This document shows positions 12,501 through 22,300 of a stretch of 60,000 nucleotides of DNA, one piece after another. The stretch covers positions 51,090,001 through 51,150,000 of the forward strand of contig CM060731.1 in NCBI GenBank assembly GCA_030704615.1. The letters are read 5' to 3'. A program made the translations under genes and the position numbers. Each line of letters opens with the position of its first letter. Positions within the stretch are counted from its first letter, which is position 1. This DNA is from Takakia lepidozioides (Eukaryota > Streptophyta > Takakiopsida > Takakiales > Takakiaceae). The notes under the pieces are model-generated. The model was not told the origin of the DNA and made no database searches. It saw only the letters and a list, made by a program, of their open reading frames with translations.

Positions 12501-14139
12501 ATGATCTTTTGAATTTGACCGAGCAGCAGCAGGATACAGGGAAGGCCAGCTGTGAGGTACACGTGGAAATTCAGCCCTTGCCACGTACAAAGGCAGTAGC
12601 AGTCCAGGGGGCAATGGTGACAGAGCCGCCGGGCACACCGGATTCTGGTATGCAGGTATGTGGGAGTTTAGATGGGGAGGAATGCAGACGGGGACAAACA
12701 AACAAGCAGGTTGCTTTAATTTCTCCTGCTCACATGTTGAAGCCAAATGTCAGTTTACTTCCTGGACCAACGAGGAAGCATTTACTAATTCTGGACTTAA
12801 ATGGTCTGTTATGTGAATCTTTTCATTCTGCTAATGGGCCTGCATCCCTTCCCAAAGGTTTTTGTGGGAAGATGTGTGGCAAGAAGATGGTAGTTTTGAG
12901 ACCACGCTGTTATGACTTTTTGCAAAAGTGTTTTGAACACTTTGAGGTGGCGGTGTGGTCTTGTTGCCAAGCTCGCAACTTCTTCCCAATGGTGGACTAT
13001 ATTTTTGCAGCCCACACTAACCTGGTTTTCCAGTGGGATGCCCTTCACTGTGACGAGGATCCAGTCCTCCCATGCCGTAAGGGGTCTGATTCAAAGCCAT
13101 TATATTTCAAGAACTTGTCTACAGTGTGGGCACTGGCCAGAATGGACTTATGAGGACACTGTTCTTGTTGACGACACACCAAGGCGGCAAACAATCCTCC
13201 CTTCAGTGGGATTTTTCCAGAGCCATGGAAGGTGCAACCAGATTCACCAACTGATGAGTATCTAACAGAGGTGTTGTGGCCTTTCTTGTGGAAGGCATCG
13301 AAAGCTGCCAGTATTCCCAAGTTTTTGGAGTCTCAGCCTGTTTTCGGACAACAACCATACAACACTGCTACTGTGAAGGTACAAACATTCTGACAGTGCT
13401 CCAGAGGCTACATTTTTTGGGGTTCATTCATTGCATTGCTTTCCTGGATGCTTCTCCTCGGTTGCTTGATTAATGCTAGGTTTTCTTTGCAGCTTTTCAT
13501 GTTGGTTTTTTTGTTTGATTCATACTTGGATTTTGTTTCTATTCACTATTCCTGTTTGCTCATTGCTTTCCTGGTTGATCTCTGGTCTGTGACACAGGAA
13601 CTTGTGACAAACAAAGGTGATATTGTCGACAAGCCGGTACAGACGAGGGGCAAGAGTGTCGACCCGGCGAGTAGCCCCCCAAAAGAGGTCTCACCACCAC
13701 TGGAGACTGCAAATGGAGTAAGTCCAGGCCGTTGTCTTGTCTGTTATATTTTTTCCAACCTTGGGGCTCTCTTTAACTCGCAAATGTTGAGTGTCCTAGT
13801 CGTGTGTATGTCATGGGTTTTCACATCGTGTTCTTTTTTGTGTGGAGTTGGATCACAGTTCAGGGTGGGTGACGAGGTTCGGCTGTTGGATGTGAACTCC
13901 AAACGCAAGAAATGTGGAGTAGGGCTGATTGTTGCTCTTCAAGGTGCTGTGTGGGTTACGGGTACCCTGCTGTGCCCCTTGATTATGCCTGTGTGTACAT
14001 CAAAGAGGCATGTGTCAGTAACACCCCTCTACCATATGTGAATGGTGTTAGGAAACAGACCGAGTTGGGGCAGGTGGTTGGCCAGACAACACTTTGGAGT
14101 CTAAAGTTACTGAAACTTATGGAGCTGCGGAAGGGATAG
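9584..14139 (+). CDS. TNPA-like CACTA gene fused to a NIF/FCP1 (HAD phosphatase) domain
   Basis: Seven exons are proposed from GT-AG sites: 9584-9700, 10036-10312, 10902-11857, 11982-12065, 12221-13378, 13598-13717 and 13859-14139. Exon 1 encodes a YEKFRERRIAA motif seen in TNPA-type proteins. Exon 2 is basic, then acidic (EGSSEDDEDDPLL). Exon 3 is rich in Pro, Gly, Tyr and Gln (repeated QYGQ, PPYG) and then holds a Transposase_24-like region (EVWNKLVSYWQTEVFHKVS, MKKANGAILNP). Exon 5 has a coiled coil followed by a NIF domain. Exon 7 carries a TNPA-type C-terminal block (FRVGDEVRLLDV, TPLPYVNG). Exons 4, 5 and 6 are multiples of three and phases fit. Frame breaks exist at the exon 1-2 join, near 10965, near 13130 and 13183 (compensating), and near 13960. 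TNPA proteins bind subterminal repeats. The phosphatase fusion is unusual. Confidence 0.68.
12221..13378 (+). other. Exon 5: coiled coil joined to NIF-type phosphatase domain
   Basis: This 1158-bp exon (386 codons) lies between TTGGCAG and AAG|GTACAA. Codons 12-45 form a coiled coil (GRMDGLDKLVESQGRDMAEL onward). From 12772 the exon matches the plant NIF/FCP1 homology family: HLLILDLNGLL (nucleophile motif, second acidic position Asn), YDFLQKCFEHFEVAVWS, the Lys-containing SKPLYFKNLS, and VLVDDTP. Then come NNPPFSGIFPEPW and FLESQPVFGQ at the C-terminal edge. The VLVDDTP stretch is read in another frame between about 13130 and 13183; the two shifts cancel. To my recollection DxNG is normal for the plant NIF subfamily, so loss of activity cannot be claimed from the Asn alone. 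Confidence 0.72.
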
Positions 14140-14579
14140 TCAGTATTGCACTGTTTAACAGAGTTCTTGATTCTAATAGCACTAGAACATACTAGCTACA
14201 ACAATTCAGCCCATGTGTGGGCTTGCTTGTTTTTGGCTGGGCCTTTTGAGGCATGGATTTTTTGACCTTGTGGCTGTCCATTGGGATATTGGTCTCATTT
14301 GGATTTTTGTAATGTGATTTATAGGGCTTGTATTGCCCTGTAGTTGACTATTTTCATTCTCCTTGTGGTTGATAGTATGCAGGAGGGATCCATTCTGTTT
14401 CATGTTGGAATTTCACCATGTAATGAAGATTTTAAATCATTTAATTCACTTTCATTTTAAATAATAATATTAAAAAAATACCATTAAAAAAAATCCAAGG
14501 CTGCAATCTCCCTGTTCTTTTAAATATTAAATGAAAACTAAAAATTAAAATATGAACATTAAAAATATAAATTTCGGAA
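14140..14579. other. CACTA internal non-coding, 3' of TNPA-like gene
   Basis: No gene is seen. AT-rich tracts occur at 14455-14560 (AATAATAATATTAAAAAAAT). This is probably the 3' untranslated part of the TNPA-like transcript. Confidence 0.4.
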
Positions 14580-15278
14580 AACAATCTTGATGACACGTGG
14601 CATCACTCTTGCTCAAACCAGAACACGTGGCAGTATATGACACGACATTCTTTATCCATATTTTCACCACGTGTAAAGATCCGTAGTCATATATGCTAGT
14701 CATATATTTTGTCTGTGTGCCACATGTCACATCTCAAGTGCAACAGGTGTCCCGCTAATATCTCTCCATGTAGACATCCCTGTAGTCATATGAGCGAGTC
14801 ATGTAGTCACCACGTGTGAAATCTGCCATAGCACACGTGTCTCGCTAGCGCCTCTCCATGTAGGCATCACTGTGCAGACATGTAGTCATATGATCATGGC
14901 AAGAAGTCGTGACATGTCAAATTCGCAGTGGCGCACGTGTCCATCCGTCGCCTCTCCATGTAGGCATCACTTTGCAGACATATAGTCATATGATCCCCTG
15001 ACGAATGCATGACGTGTCGCTTGCGCAGTGGCGCACGTGTCCCGCTGAAGCCTCTCCATGTAGGCAGCGCTCAACAGACAATGTAGTCATATATTAGTCA
15101 TATAGTTGTGACTGCAACCCTCTCTGCAGCAGGACTCCAGGTGCCACGCAAGCAGTCATGGATATGACTTGCAAAACGCAGTCCTAAAGACTAGTCGCTA
15201 TGACAGGGCTTTTTTCACTACAGAGTGATGTAGTCATGAACGCATATAAGACTGAAAAAATAGTCATATATGAAGTCA
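14580..15278. repeat. CACTA right subterminal array with about 100-bp tandem units and CACGTG boxes
   Basis: Units starting CTCTCCATGTAGGCATCAC begin near 14852, 14952 and 15052, with a diverged one near 14762, giving a period of about 100 bp. Each unit has AGTCATATGAT and ends in GCRCACGTGTC. CACGTG occurs near 14593, 14624, 14670, 14812, 14837, 14934 and 15035. Beyond 15060 come dense AGTCATA motifs up to the terminus. Subterminal arrays of this kind are binding sites for the CACTA TNPA protein; that role is inferred. Confidence 0.78.
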
Positions 15279-15302
15279 TAAAAACGCTCATCTGTTGTAG
15301 TG
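15279..15302 (-). repeat. CACTA right terminal inverted repeat
   Basis: The reverse complement starts CACTACAACAGATGAGCG. It matches the left terminus in 23 of 24 bases. Confidence 0.9.
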
Positions 15303-15305
15303 CAA
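15303..15305. repeat. CACTA target-site duplication, right (CAA)
   Basis: CAA follows the right terminus and equals 2831-2833. Confidence 0.85.
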
Positions 15306-15605
15306 GATGTCCTCCCCCATGTCACTGACTGGAAACAAGTTCAGGGAAGTTTTCTGCCTAACTTCATTGTCATCAGACAATCTCATGGCAACAGACATGG
15401 CTTTGGACACTACAGCCTCTAAGTCAGATTTATCAACCCATATTGCAGATCCGTACTCCAAGGCAGGTCTAATAATGCAACAAAGCAAAAAATCGGTTTC
15501 ACGAGCTAATCCCCAGTACATAGTAATCTAGCGTTGCACGAGCTCCAAGAAACGTAGCCGCCAGAGCCCATGAGGACTTAGTCATTTTCCTGTCCCCTCT
15601 AATGT
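15306..15605 (-). pseudogene. LINE ORF2, upstream piece interrupted by the CACTA
   Basis: The minus-strand frame contains FLLCCIIRPALEYGSAIW, the thumb/post-RT signature of LINE reverse transcriptases, followed by a stretch ending MGEDIL at the CACTA junction. The frame then resumes at 2830 on the other side of the element. Further upstream (15605-15535) the reading shifts frame, with MTKSSWALAATFLG visible. No RT catalytic motifs remain, so the copy is 5'-truncated or further broken near 15606. Confidence 0.72.
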
Positions 15606-16641
15606 TCCCGCCAACTAGCTAGAAATAGCTGACAGCTAGCAAGAACCGATGGGTAGTGGACCTAGCTCTAGTAAAATAGCGTATCCACCGCTTTAGACAT
15701 GGCCAAATATAGCAAGGATAATAGCCATAGCTGCAAGCTGCGTACAGCACCACAGCGCGAGCTCGACGCTCGAGACGTAAGCGAGACCGTGATAAGAGAG
15801 TACAGCGTAGCATAAGGAGAAGGAAGCGGTGCGGCCAATGAGCACATCGGCACGAGAAACATACAAGCACACAACAAGATCCAGGATGTGGAAAGGCTAT
15901 CCACTTTACCTCGATGCGTTTCCCAGAGAAGGCTATGTATCATCACAAACAAGGCTCTACATGGGCAGCTCTACAGGCTCCTCCACCCCCTCTACAGCCT
16001 CTCTCTAACCCTTCTTCTTAGCTTTATTTTGATGGATTCCATGAAGTTTTGTAGTTTTCAGACCGAATGTAGCGCTCCCATCTTACACAAGACCTGTTGC
16101 TACGAGGAACTGCACACGCCCACATGGTCGAGCCAACAACCTGGTATTCTGGCTGCCCATCAGAACGCGCCCCAAGCACTTATGCGCCTGCACAGAGGGT
16201 CAAACCAACAGCTTGTTACTCCGGCTACCCAACACTGCACTTCCCCAGCAACCGTATGCTTGTCCTTATCATGACATCAACTCCTTCATCACCGTGTTTC
16301 TCAATGCGGAGTTGCCAAAGTCTACATTGTTGATGCCAAGAACAAGAAGCTGTCGCTGCAATACTGCTCCAAACAGATACTGGGCTGTAATAATAGACTT
16401 TATGTGAGACGGCGTGCTGATGTGAATGATAGCAACATGGCTACCATTGTTTCCCCATCGAAGTCCCCCAAAACAAGCAATCACGAAGCAGGAGCTCCCA
16501 AATATGTCTTCCACATCTCCCCAGAGTGGCAACATGCAGTGAGCTGGTACTGGTGGCCTCGATGTACTAGGCCCGCCCGACGATTTTGGCATTTTCTTCA
16601 CCCTACTTGGTTTACAGATCCAGCGTTTTTCTCTGATCGGG
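15606..16641. other. No recognisable gene
   Basis: Short open frames exist but resemble nothing I know. At 16125-16240 two degenerate copies of a 60-70 bp block encode, in one frame, EPTTWYSGCP and KPTACYSGYP. An ACTAGCTAGAAATAGCT... near-palindrome lies at 15612-15640. Confidence 0.35.
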
Positions 16642-17868
16642 TTGTACATAAAGCTCCTTTGGCTCCTTTCTTTACACAGTGCATACGAACATGAAATGTT
16701 GCCGACAATGGTGTCAGGAATTCAAAGAACTAAGTTGGGTTTCACCACACTGTCGATGAAAGGTTACATTCCAATCTGTTCTCCCCCATCACTGTTGGAG
16801 CAACACCAAGGGACCGCAGATGTAAGGGCAAGAGCTTGCTGGTGGTTCAATCTCCTCTCGACCCGCAAAGGCACGCACCAACACCAGCCCTCTAGCATCT
16901 CTCTCACCGATGCGCTAAGTGGTGTCTTCGCACCCCAGTTGGTTCACCTCTCTGCTCTCCACACAATGACCTTGGTCCAGGCCAATGTACAAGATAAGTA
17001 CCTAAATCTTCACTCCCCCACATCTATGCTCTTCAAATCATATTGCCTTCAAATCACTAGCCGACATACCAAGCCTCCACCTCAAGCTGAATTCTCTGAT
17101 AAAATTGTTGGACTTGCTACCTCCTTGCCCAACCATATGTCATTCTCTCTTGTCTCTCCAGATTATCTCCTGGGAACTACTCCGATGAAATCCATACTAT
17201 GCAATATGCCCATTACAATCACTGCATTGAAAACCTTTGTTAATGTGAAACTTCCATCATGGATGTTGTCTTTTGAAGTTACTGTCGTGATTGCTACTTA
17301 CATGATTTCTCCACCACATGCTACGCAAACTACAGACAATCGCTCACAAACTGTGTCAAACACCGTGCTCTTTGCAATGAAGTTCTTAAAAACTAGTTCC
17401 GTGACGCTCCCGTCATATATTATGCTCTTTGCAGATAAAGTCTTGCATGCAGCTACTTTTGTGGAAACCCTACCACGCACTGTGCTCTTTGTCAATAAAC
17501 TCCTGAAAACTATCTTTATGACACCCCTGTCAAACACGATGCTCCGGACCATCCCATCCAACCACCCTTCTTTTCGCCACTGTGACTGTTGTGCTTCAAG
17601 TCATATATCTACTGGAACTACTCCAGATCCTCTCTCTTATTGCATGCTCTCTGCAGATAGGCCTGCCCGCACGAATAATACTGATAATCCTGATTGGGTG
17701 GAAGCATATAGCAGAAGTGCTAAGTTGGACTTCAGACCTGCTGTCTCTGAGTCTGTGCGGGGGGCATTTTGGCCAACAAACACTAGCAAGCGTGCAACAC
17801 TTCAGACATTAACCCAACAAGACAAGCCACAAAGGGAAGTCACTTTCCATGATGTTTGTGCTGCCTAA
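16642..17868 (+). CDS. Unknown long open frame with 20-residue internal repeats
   Basis: This is 408 codons uninterrupted in a region otherwise full of stops. I recognise no family. It is rich in Thr, Ser and Pro. Between about 17355 and 17545 it contains three consecutive 20-residue units (60 bp) of the pattern xVLFxxKxLKT....LPS, for example TVLFVNKLLKT and IMLFADKVLHA. A diverged relative lies upstream near 17190-17270. The start is the first ATG of the frame. The next stretch (17869-18035) holds nothing recognisable. It could be part of an unrecognised transposon gene, or an accidental frame kept open by a 60-bp tandem repeat. Function is unknown. Confidence 0.3.
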   Translation: MYIKLLWLLSLHSAYEHEMLPTMVSGIQRTKLGFTTLSMKGYIPICSPPSLLEQHQGTADVRARACWWFNLLSTRKGTHQHQPSSISLTDALSGVFAPQLVHLSALHTMTLVQANVQDKYLNLHSPTSMLFKSYCLQITSRHTKPPPQAEFSDKIVGLATSLPNHMSFSLVSPDYLLGTTPMKSILCNMPITITALKTFVNVKLPSWMLSFEVTVVIATYMISPPHATQTTDNRSQTVSNTVLFAMKFLKTSSVTLPSYIMLFADKVLHAATFVETLPRTVLFVNKLLKTIFMTPLSNTMLRTIPSNHPSFRHCDCCASSHISTGTTPDPLSYCMLSADRPARTNNTDNPDWVEAYSRSAKLDFRPAVSESVRGAFWPTNTSKRATLQTLTQQDKPQREVTFHDVCAA

Positions 17869-18035
17869 TTTGCTTTTCACTTCAGATATCAGTTTTGGAT
17901 ATTGTATGCTCCTAATAGTGTGATCTCCTACATCTCTCCACATCTATATAATTCAAGGGCTTTTGCCACATGTATGCATTTCAACAGTGACATATACTTC
18001 TATGTCTATTCCTCCTCACTCTTGTTAAAGGTGAC

Positions 18036-18640
18036 AATCAAGTTCCATCTGATGGTGTTCTGAAGGTGTGTGCCAGACTGGCTGACGTGGAGAAGGGCAA
18101 ACAGGGCCCTGCTAACATCATGAGAGCTGGAATTGAGCCAGATTTCATTCTGGCCACTGCCTTGGTCGACATGTATGTCATGTGTAGCTTACCAGCTACA
18201 TAGTTTTAAGAAACAAAGATGAGACTGAAAAACATACTAGGTACTCTCGAGAGCAAAGAACAAGTCTTCGACTTTATTCCATGTAGTAGCATGAATGATG
18301 CATGCCAAGTGTCTGACAAATTGCGTCAAAGAAATGTGGTCTCATGTAATGCAAAGGTCACATGATATGCTAAGCATGGTCATGGGAGGGAGGCCTTGGA
18401 GGCTTATGATCAAATGACTCGGGAAAAGGTGACACCCAATCAGGTTCCATCTGCTAGTGTTCTGAAGGTCTGTGCCAGACTGGCAGGCTTAGAGAAGGGC
18501 AAACAGGTCCCTGCTAACACCATGAAAGCTGGAATTGCGCCAGATATCATTCCGGCCACAGCCTTAGTTGACATGAAAGCCAAATGTGGCAGCATACATG
18601 ATGCACGCCAAGTGTTTGTTTGCAACGTTAGGGTGTAGCT
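18036..18640 (+). pseudogene. PLS-class PPR protein fragment, internally duplicated
   Basis: Pentatricopeptide repeats, normally in organelle RNA-binding proteins, are visible as GVLKVCARLADVEKGKQ with ATALVDMYVMC (18042-18186). They recur at 18396-18640 as SVLKVCARLAGLEKGKQ, ATALVDMKAKCGSIHDARQVF, preceded by HGHGREALEAYDQM. The two copies are very similar and 402 bp apart. A block of about 105 bp (18184-18288) with no PPR similarity interrupts the unit; without it the spacing is about 99 codons, close to a P-L-S triplet. Stops (for example near 18363 and 18637) and missing N and C termini mark a pseudogene. The MYAKCGS signature is typical of plants. Confidence 0.78.
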
Positions 18641-19280
18641 GCGCCCTATGACATATAGGGACCTCTCCTATCCCCCCTCTTCCTTATGGTTGTTTCCTGC
18701 TACAGATCTGGTCAGATGCTCTTATTCCTATTGCTATGGTTTACCTATTTCTGATCTGCAGACCTCAAGATCTGCTCTCCCTAATACTCACATGCCCTGT
18801 ACTCCCATCTTGCAGGCTCACCCGATTAAACTCCAAGGACACCCTACAGCCAGGGACTGGGAATCCAACATACTACTACTCCCTGCCCACTATTGAACAA
18901 GGTATCCCAGTTTGATAACTCAGACGTGAGGCCTCTCAATTTAACTCCACTGAAGCAAGGCCTTAGCGCAGGTACTCATCACTCTGCCTTTATAGACTAT
19001 ATTCCAGATCTACTCACCACGATTACCTCATACCGTATGTTGTGTAATTGATTTCCGTACAAACTTACAGATTGTAATCTCAGACATGCGTGCCCTTGCT
19101 CTCTATGTTGCTCCACCTAATCATACTGGCTTATGTTCTCCGAGGCATAATTTCACTCTGCCCACAAGTGATAGTACTTTGTGGTATCAAGTTCCGGCTA
19201 TATGCCACATCTGTGGCATACACTATCTAGTTAACATACAATTTTGCTTATACCTCCGTGATTATGTACCACTCCATGAC
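18641..19280. other. No recognisable gene
   Basis: Pyrimidine-rich AT/CT sequence without family signatures. A possible TE boundary near 18840-18930 (AGCCAGGGACTGGGAATCC, then ACAAGGTATCCCAG) is not supported by any second feature. Confidence 0.3.
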
Positions 19281-19490
19281 TCCCCCAGTGTTCTTCTATG
19301 CCATTTCTCGAACAATTACCACTCAGTACATTACCACTCTCTTTTACAAGATATTGGGAACTGTTGGCTACAGGAAAATGCTACTTCACTTTACTGCTCT
19401 AACCTCAACAGTGCTCTCCTATGCTATTTCTCGAATGATTGCCACTCATTACATTACCACTCTCCTTTACAAGATATTCGGAACTACTGG
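19281..19490 (+). repeat. Two copies of a 123-bp tandem repeat
   Basis: CTATGCCATTTCTCGA near 19296 and CTATGCTATTTCTCGA near 19419 open two copies. The copies share ATTACCACTCT and TTTACAAGATATT blocks at a period of about 123 bp. The second copy runs directly into the 16-bp minisatellite. Confidence 0.65.
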
Positions 19491-19602
19491 CTACCTTGGG
19501 AAATTGCTACCTTGGGAAAATGCTATCTTCGGAGAATGCTACCTTGGGAGATTGCTACCTTGGGAAACTGTTACCTTGAGAAAATGTTACCTTGGGAAAA
19601 TG
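19491..19602 (+). repeat. 16-bp minisatellite, seven units
   Basis: Seven head-to-tail units of the form CTACCTTGGGAAAATG fill exactly 112 bp, with one to four substitutions per unit and no length change. An eighth partial unit follows. Because 16 is not a multiple of three, each frame reads the unit in rotation. Confidence 0.85.
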
Positions 19603-19675
19603 CTACCTCATTTTATCGCTACCCGATTTTACCCACATCATCATTTATCAACTCTCTATCACAAATTCCACCGCA

Positions 19676-19945
19676 CCAGAGATTCTCTGTGCGTGAAACC
19701 AATGGCTTTTACAGAAGTCTTCATTACTACTCTTATCCATGTCCTCTCCCGAATGCACAACATCCACCATATATCAACAACTATCTATCCCACCGCACCA
19801 AAGATTCTCTGTGCGAGAAACAAATGGCTTTTACAAAAGTCTTCATTACTACTCTCATCCATGTCCTCTCCCGAATGCATATCATCCACCATCTACCGAC
19901 TATCTACCACAAATCCCACCGTGAGATTCTCTATGCGTGAAACAA
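19676..19945 (+). repeat. 122-bp tandem repeat, two and a part copies
   Basis: GATTCTCTGTGCG begins copies near 19681 and 19803, and a diverged third near 19925. The shared body contains TGGCTTTTAC, CTTCATTACTACTC and CATGTCCTCTCCCGAATGCA. The period of 122 bp is close to the 123-bp period just upstream, although the sequences differ. Confidence 0.75.
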
Positions 19946-20347
19946 TTCCATACCTTGGATGCCCAACTCACAAACCTTCCCACATCAATTTGCCCTCCTT
20001 TTCTCCTACAAGCTATATCATCTATTATTACACCTCTCAACTACCTAAACACAAGACGCAACCTCGCACCATCTATCTTCTCCCCAATGTCCTCCGTTAT
20101 CTATATCGTCTGCTCCTCCTAACTTATGACCAGCATGAACGCTATCCAATACACCTAGATTTAGTTCTTAAACTCCGTTCCGTCGAATATATTCCTCCTA
20201 TATACTCAAGCCCTAAAAGCTACACCACCTCATACATTACTTACCATTTCCCTACCTTGTCTACCGTGCTACCCCCCACATACCCTAAACACCTTAAGAC
20301 GCTCCATTATATATACCCCTAGCCCTACCCAATTACTTATAGCCCGA

Positions 20348-20668
20348 ATGGCCGGTATCAACTATTCCCAGAAAAATCTAAACACTACTATCACCACCCC
20401 CCCCGCACTCGATACTGCATACTTAAACACTTGCTCAGCCCTCATCTTGTTAATGTGGCGAAATTCATCCAAACCCCGGGCCCTTCACTATCAGCGACAT
20501 TATCCAAGAACTTCCCAAAGACGCACAAGACAGATACGCACTATACTTCCAGCCAGACAGGATGACGCTCAGGCACAACTACCGCCATATCTCTGACCAC
20601 TTCACACCATTCTTCACGCACGTCCCACCTCCCGACCATACGCCCACGCAATACATCACAATTTTTGG

Positions 20669-20701
<33 letters not shown>

Positions 20702-20780
20702 CTACCCAGCACTTTCCAAAGCCCTGCAAAAACTCAAAAAGCCTTCCCCAAGACCCATCTTCTTTTCTCCCTTATAATCA
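20348..20780 (+). pseudogene. Putative LINE ORF1 remnant
   Basis: An open frame from 20348 (start MAGINYSQKN) runs to 20596, and an overlapping frame continues to 20777. No nucleic-acid-binding motif was identified. The assignment rests only on position upstream of the endonuclease and on the shared C-rich composition. Confidence 0.3.
20670..20700 (+). repeat. 31-base poly-C tract
   Basis: An uninterrupted run of C from 20670 to 20700 lies inside the presumed ORF1 region of the LINE. In one frame it reads as polyproline. Its length is likely to be unreliable in the assembly. Confidence 0.9.
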
Positions 20781-20891
20781 TCATCTCCCCGCTGCCTGAA
20801 CATGTAATGGTTATCTCACTCTCACTCAATCTCCCAAATACGTACCTTTCTCTACAAAATACAAAGCCTACCGCCGCTCCCCCATAATTAC

Positions 20892-22300
20892 TTGGCCCCA
20901 CCACACTACCTATCTACTCTTCACTCATCTCTAAATCTGTTGCAAACCCAACCAGGCGCCGTGCATAAGATTCTCGGTGACCACCTAGCCACCATAACCG
21001 TTCCCAACCCAGACCTTCTGGAAACCACTAACAAATTTCCCTTCATCTCCCAAGACATCCTCGCCGCCACATTGAAAGCCATTACCCCCCTCCCTGGGTT
21101 CTCCCCGCCATCCGTAACTACACCCCCCTCCCCACCACCACCCGCACCCTTTCAACCCAACACAACTGATCCTATCTCTATATCCGAAAGTAACACCAAT
21201 TCATTCATTATCACCTCCTGGAACGTCGGTTCTCTCGCTACTAGTATCCAGAGCCTCATCCACCATCCCCCCATATCATACTACTACAAGAAACCAAGCT
21301 GCACACCAGCAATACTAATAGCTCATACATCAATAAACTCCTTCCGGACTACTGCCTCTTATACGGTAACCCCCTCACCGCCCCACAATGTCTCCTAGGC
21401 GCTCCACACCATACAAACCCACTAGGGCGGTGTTGCACTCGGCATCCTACGTTCACATCACTCACCAAGCACCACCACTAAAATAACTCTACCCATTCAT
21501 CTTCGATCTCACCTCCAAATCGTCCAACTACATCCGTCAGCACTACGCCCCATTATCCTCATTCATCTATATATGCCTTCTCACGTGGAGGACCTACCAC
21601 TTATACCCGATATACTAAACACCATATCCACACAATGACCAACCCCGATCATCTACAATACCATATCATTTATGCAGGAGACTTCAACAGGGACATTGCT
21701 CTACTTGGCCATACCTTCAATGGCACGCATAAACCCCCTACGCAAGTTGATCGTAACTGGGCTCGGTTCACGTCACAACACCTTCTCAAATATATCCCCA
21801 CGGACCATCACTACTCCAGACAAGGAGGACTCAACTACTCCTCACTAAGCCTCATAGATGGATTTTACCTCAGAACTAATGAGGACATCCCCCTATATCT
21901 TATGAGTCACGTACACATAGATAGTCTATGCAACTCCAACCACTACCCTATATCCCTCTCCCTCCCTCCATCGCTTATTCCCTTTCGACCCATCCCCGAC
22001 GTACACATACCCCCTCCTCAACCGCGCCTCCTCTCCCCCATACCCCAACGCAATATCGTCGCCTTCCAAACTCACTTTCAACCCATCGCTTCCGCTATAA
22101 TACTACAACTTTCCCACATTCTCTCCGACTCAAACATTTCTCAACACCCAGACACTACCTGGCTTGAAGCCGAACTCACCCTCACATCCATCCAACAATT
22201 AATGACCACCAGTGTATTAGCCACCTGCTCTGCCCCTCCAGAAATCCCTCAGACCACGTATTCAAAACAGAACGGGGGCTACCTCACCCGAACCCAAAAA
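20892..22300 (+). pseudogene. LINE endonuclease (EEP/APE-like) domain, frameshifted
   Basis: The beginning of the EEP fold is seen in frame 20892 as IITSWNVGSL near 21210. The frame is lost after 21398. In frame 21635 the domain resumes with IIYAGDFNRD (catalytic GDFN), SLIDGFYL, and NSNHYPISLSL, the equivalent of the usual SDHxP box with N replacing D. The middle of the domain (21400-21634) is out of frame. The enzyme would nick target DNA to prime reverse transcription. Confidence 0.78.

Larger units (their letters stand above)
2834..15302. mobile_element. CACTA (En/Spm) DNA transposon, about 12.47 kb
   Basis: The left terminus reads CACTACAAGAGATGAGCG and the right terminus, reverse-complemented, reads CACTACAACAGATGAGCG. 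The match runs for 24 bp with one mismatch, flanked by CAA on both sides. Inside are a TNP2-type transposase gene (minus strand) and a TNPA-like gene (plus strand), transcribed away from each other, the usual two-gene CACTA plan. Both ends carry subterminal repeats with TATGACT/AGTCATA and CACGTG motifs. The element sits inside a LINE ORF. Several frameshifts in both genes suggest it is now inactive, unless they are assembly indels. Confidence 0.92.
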
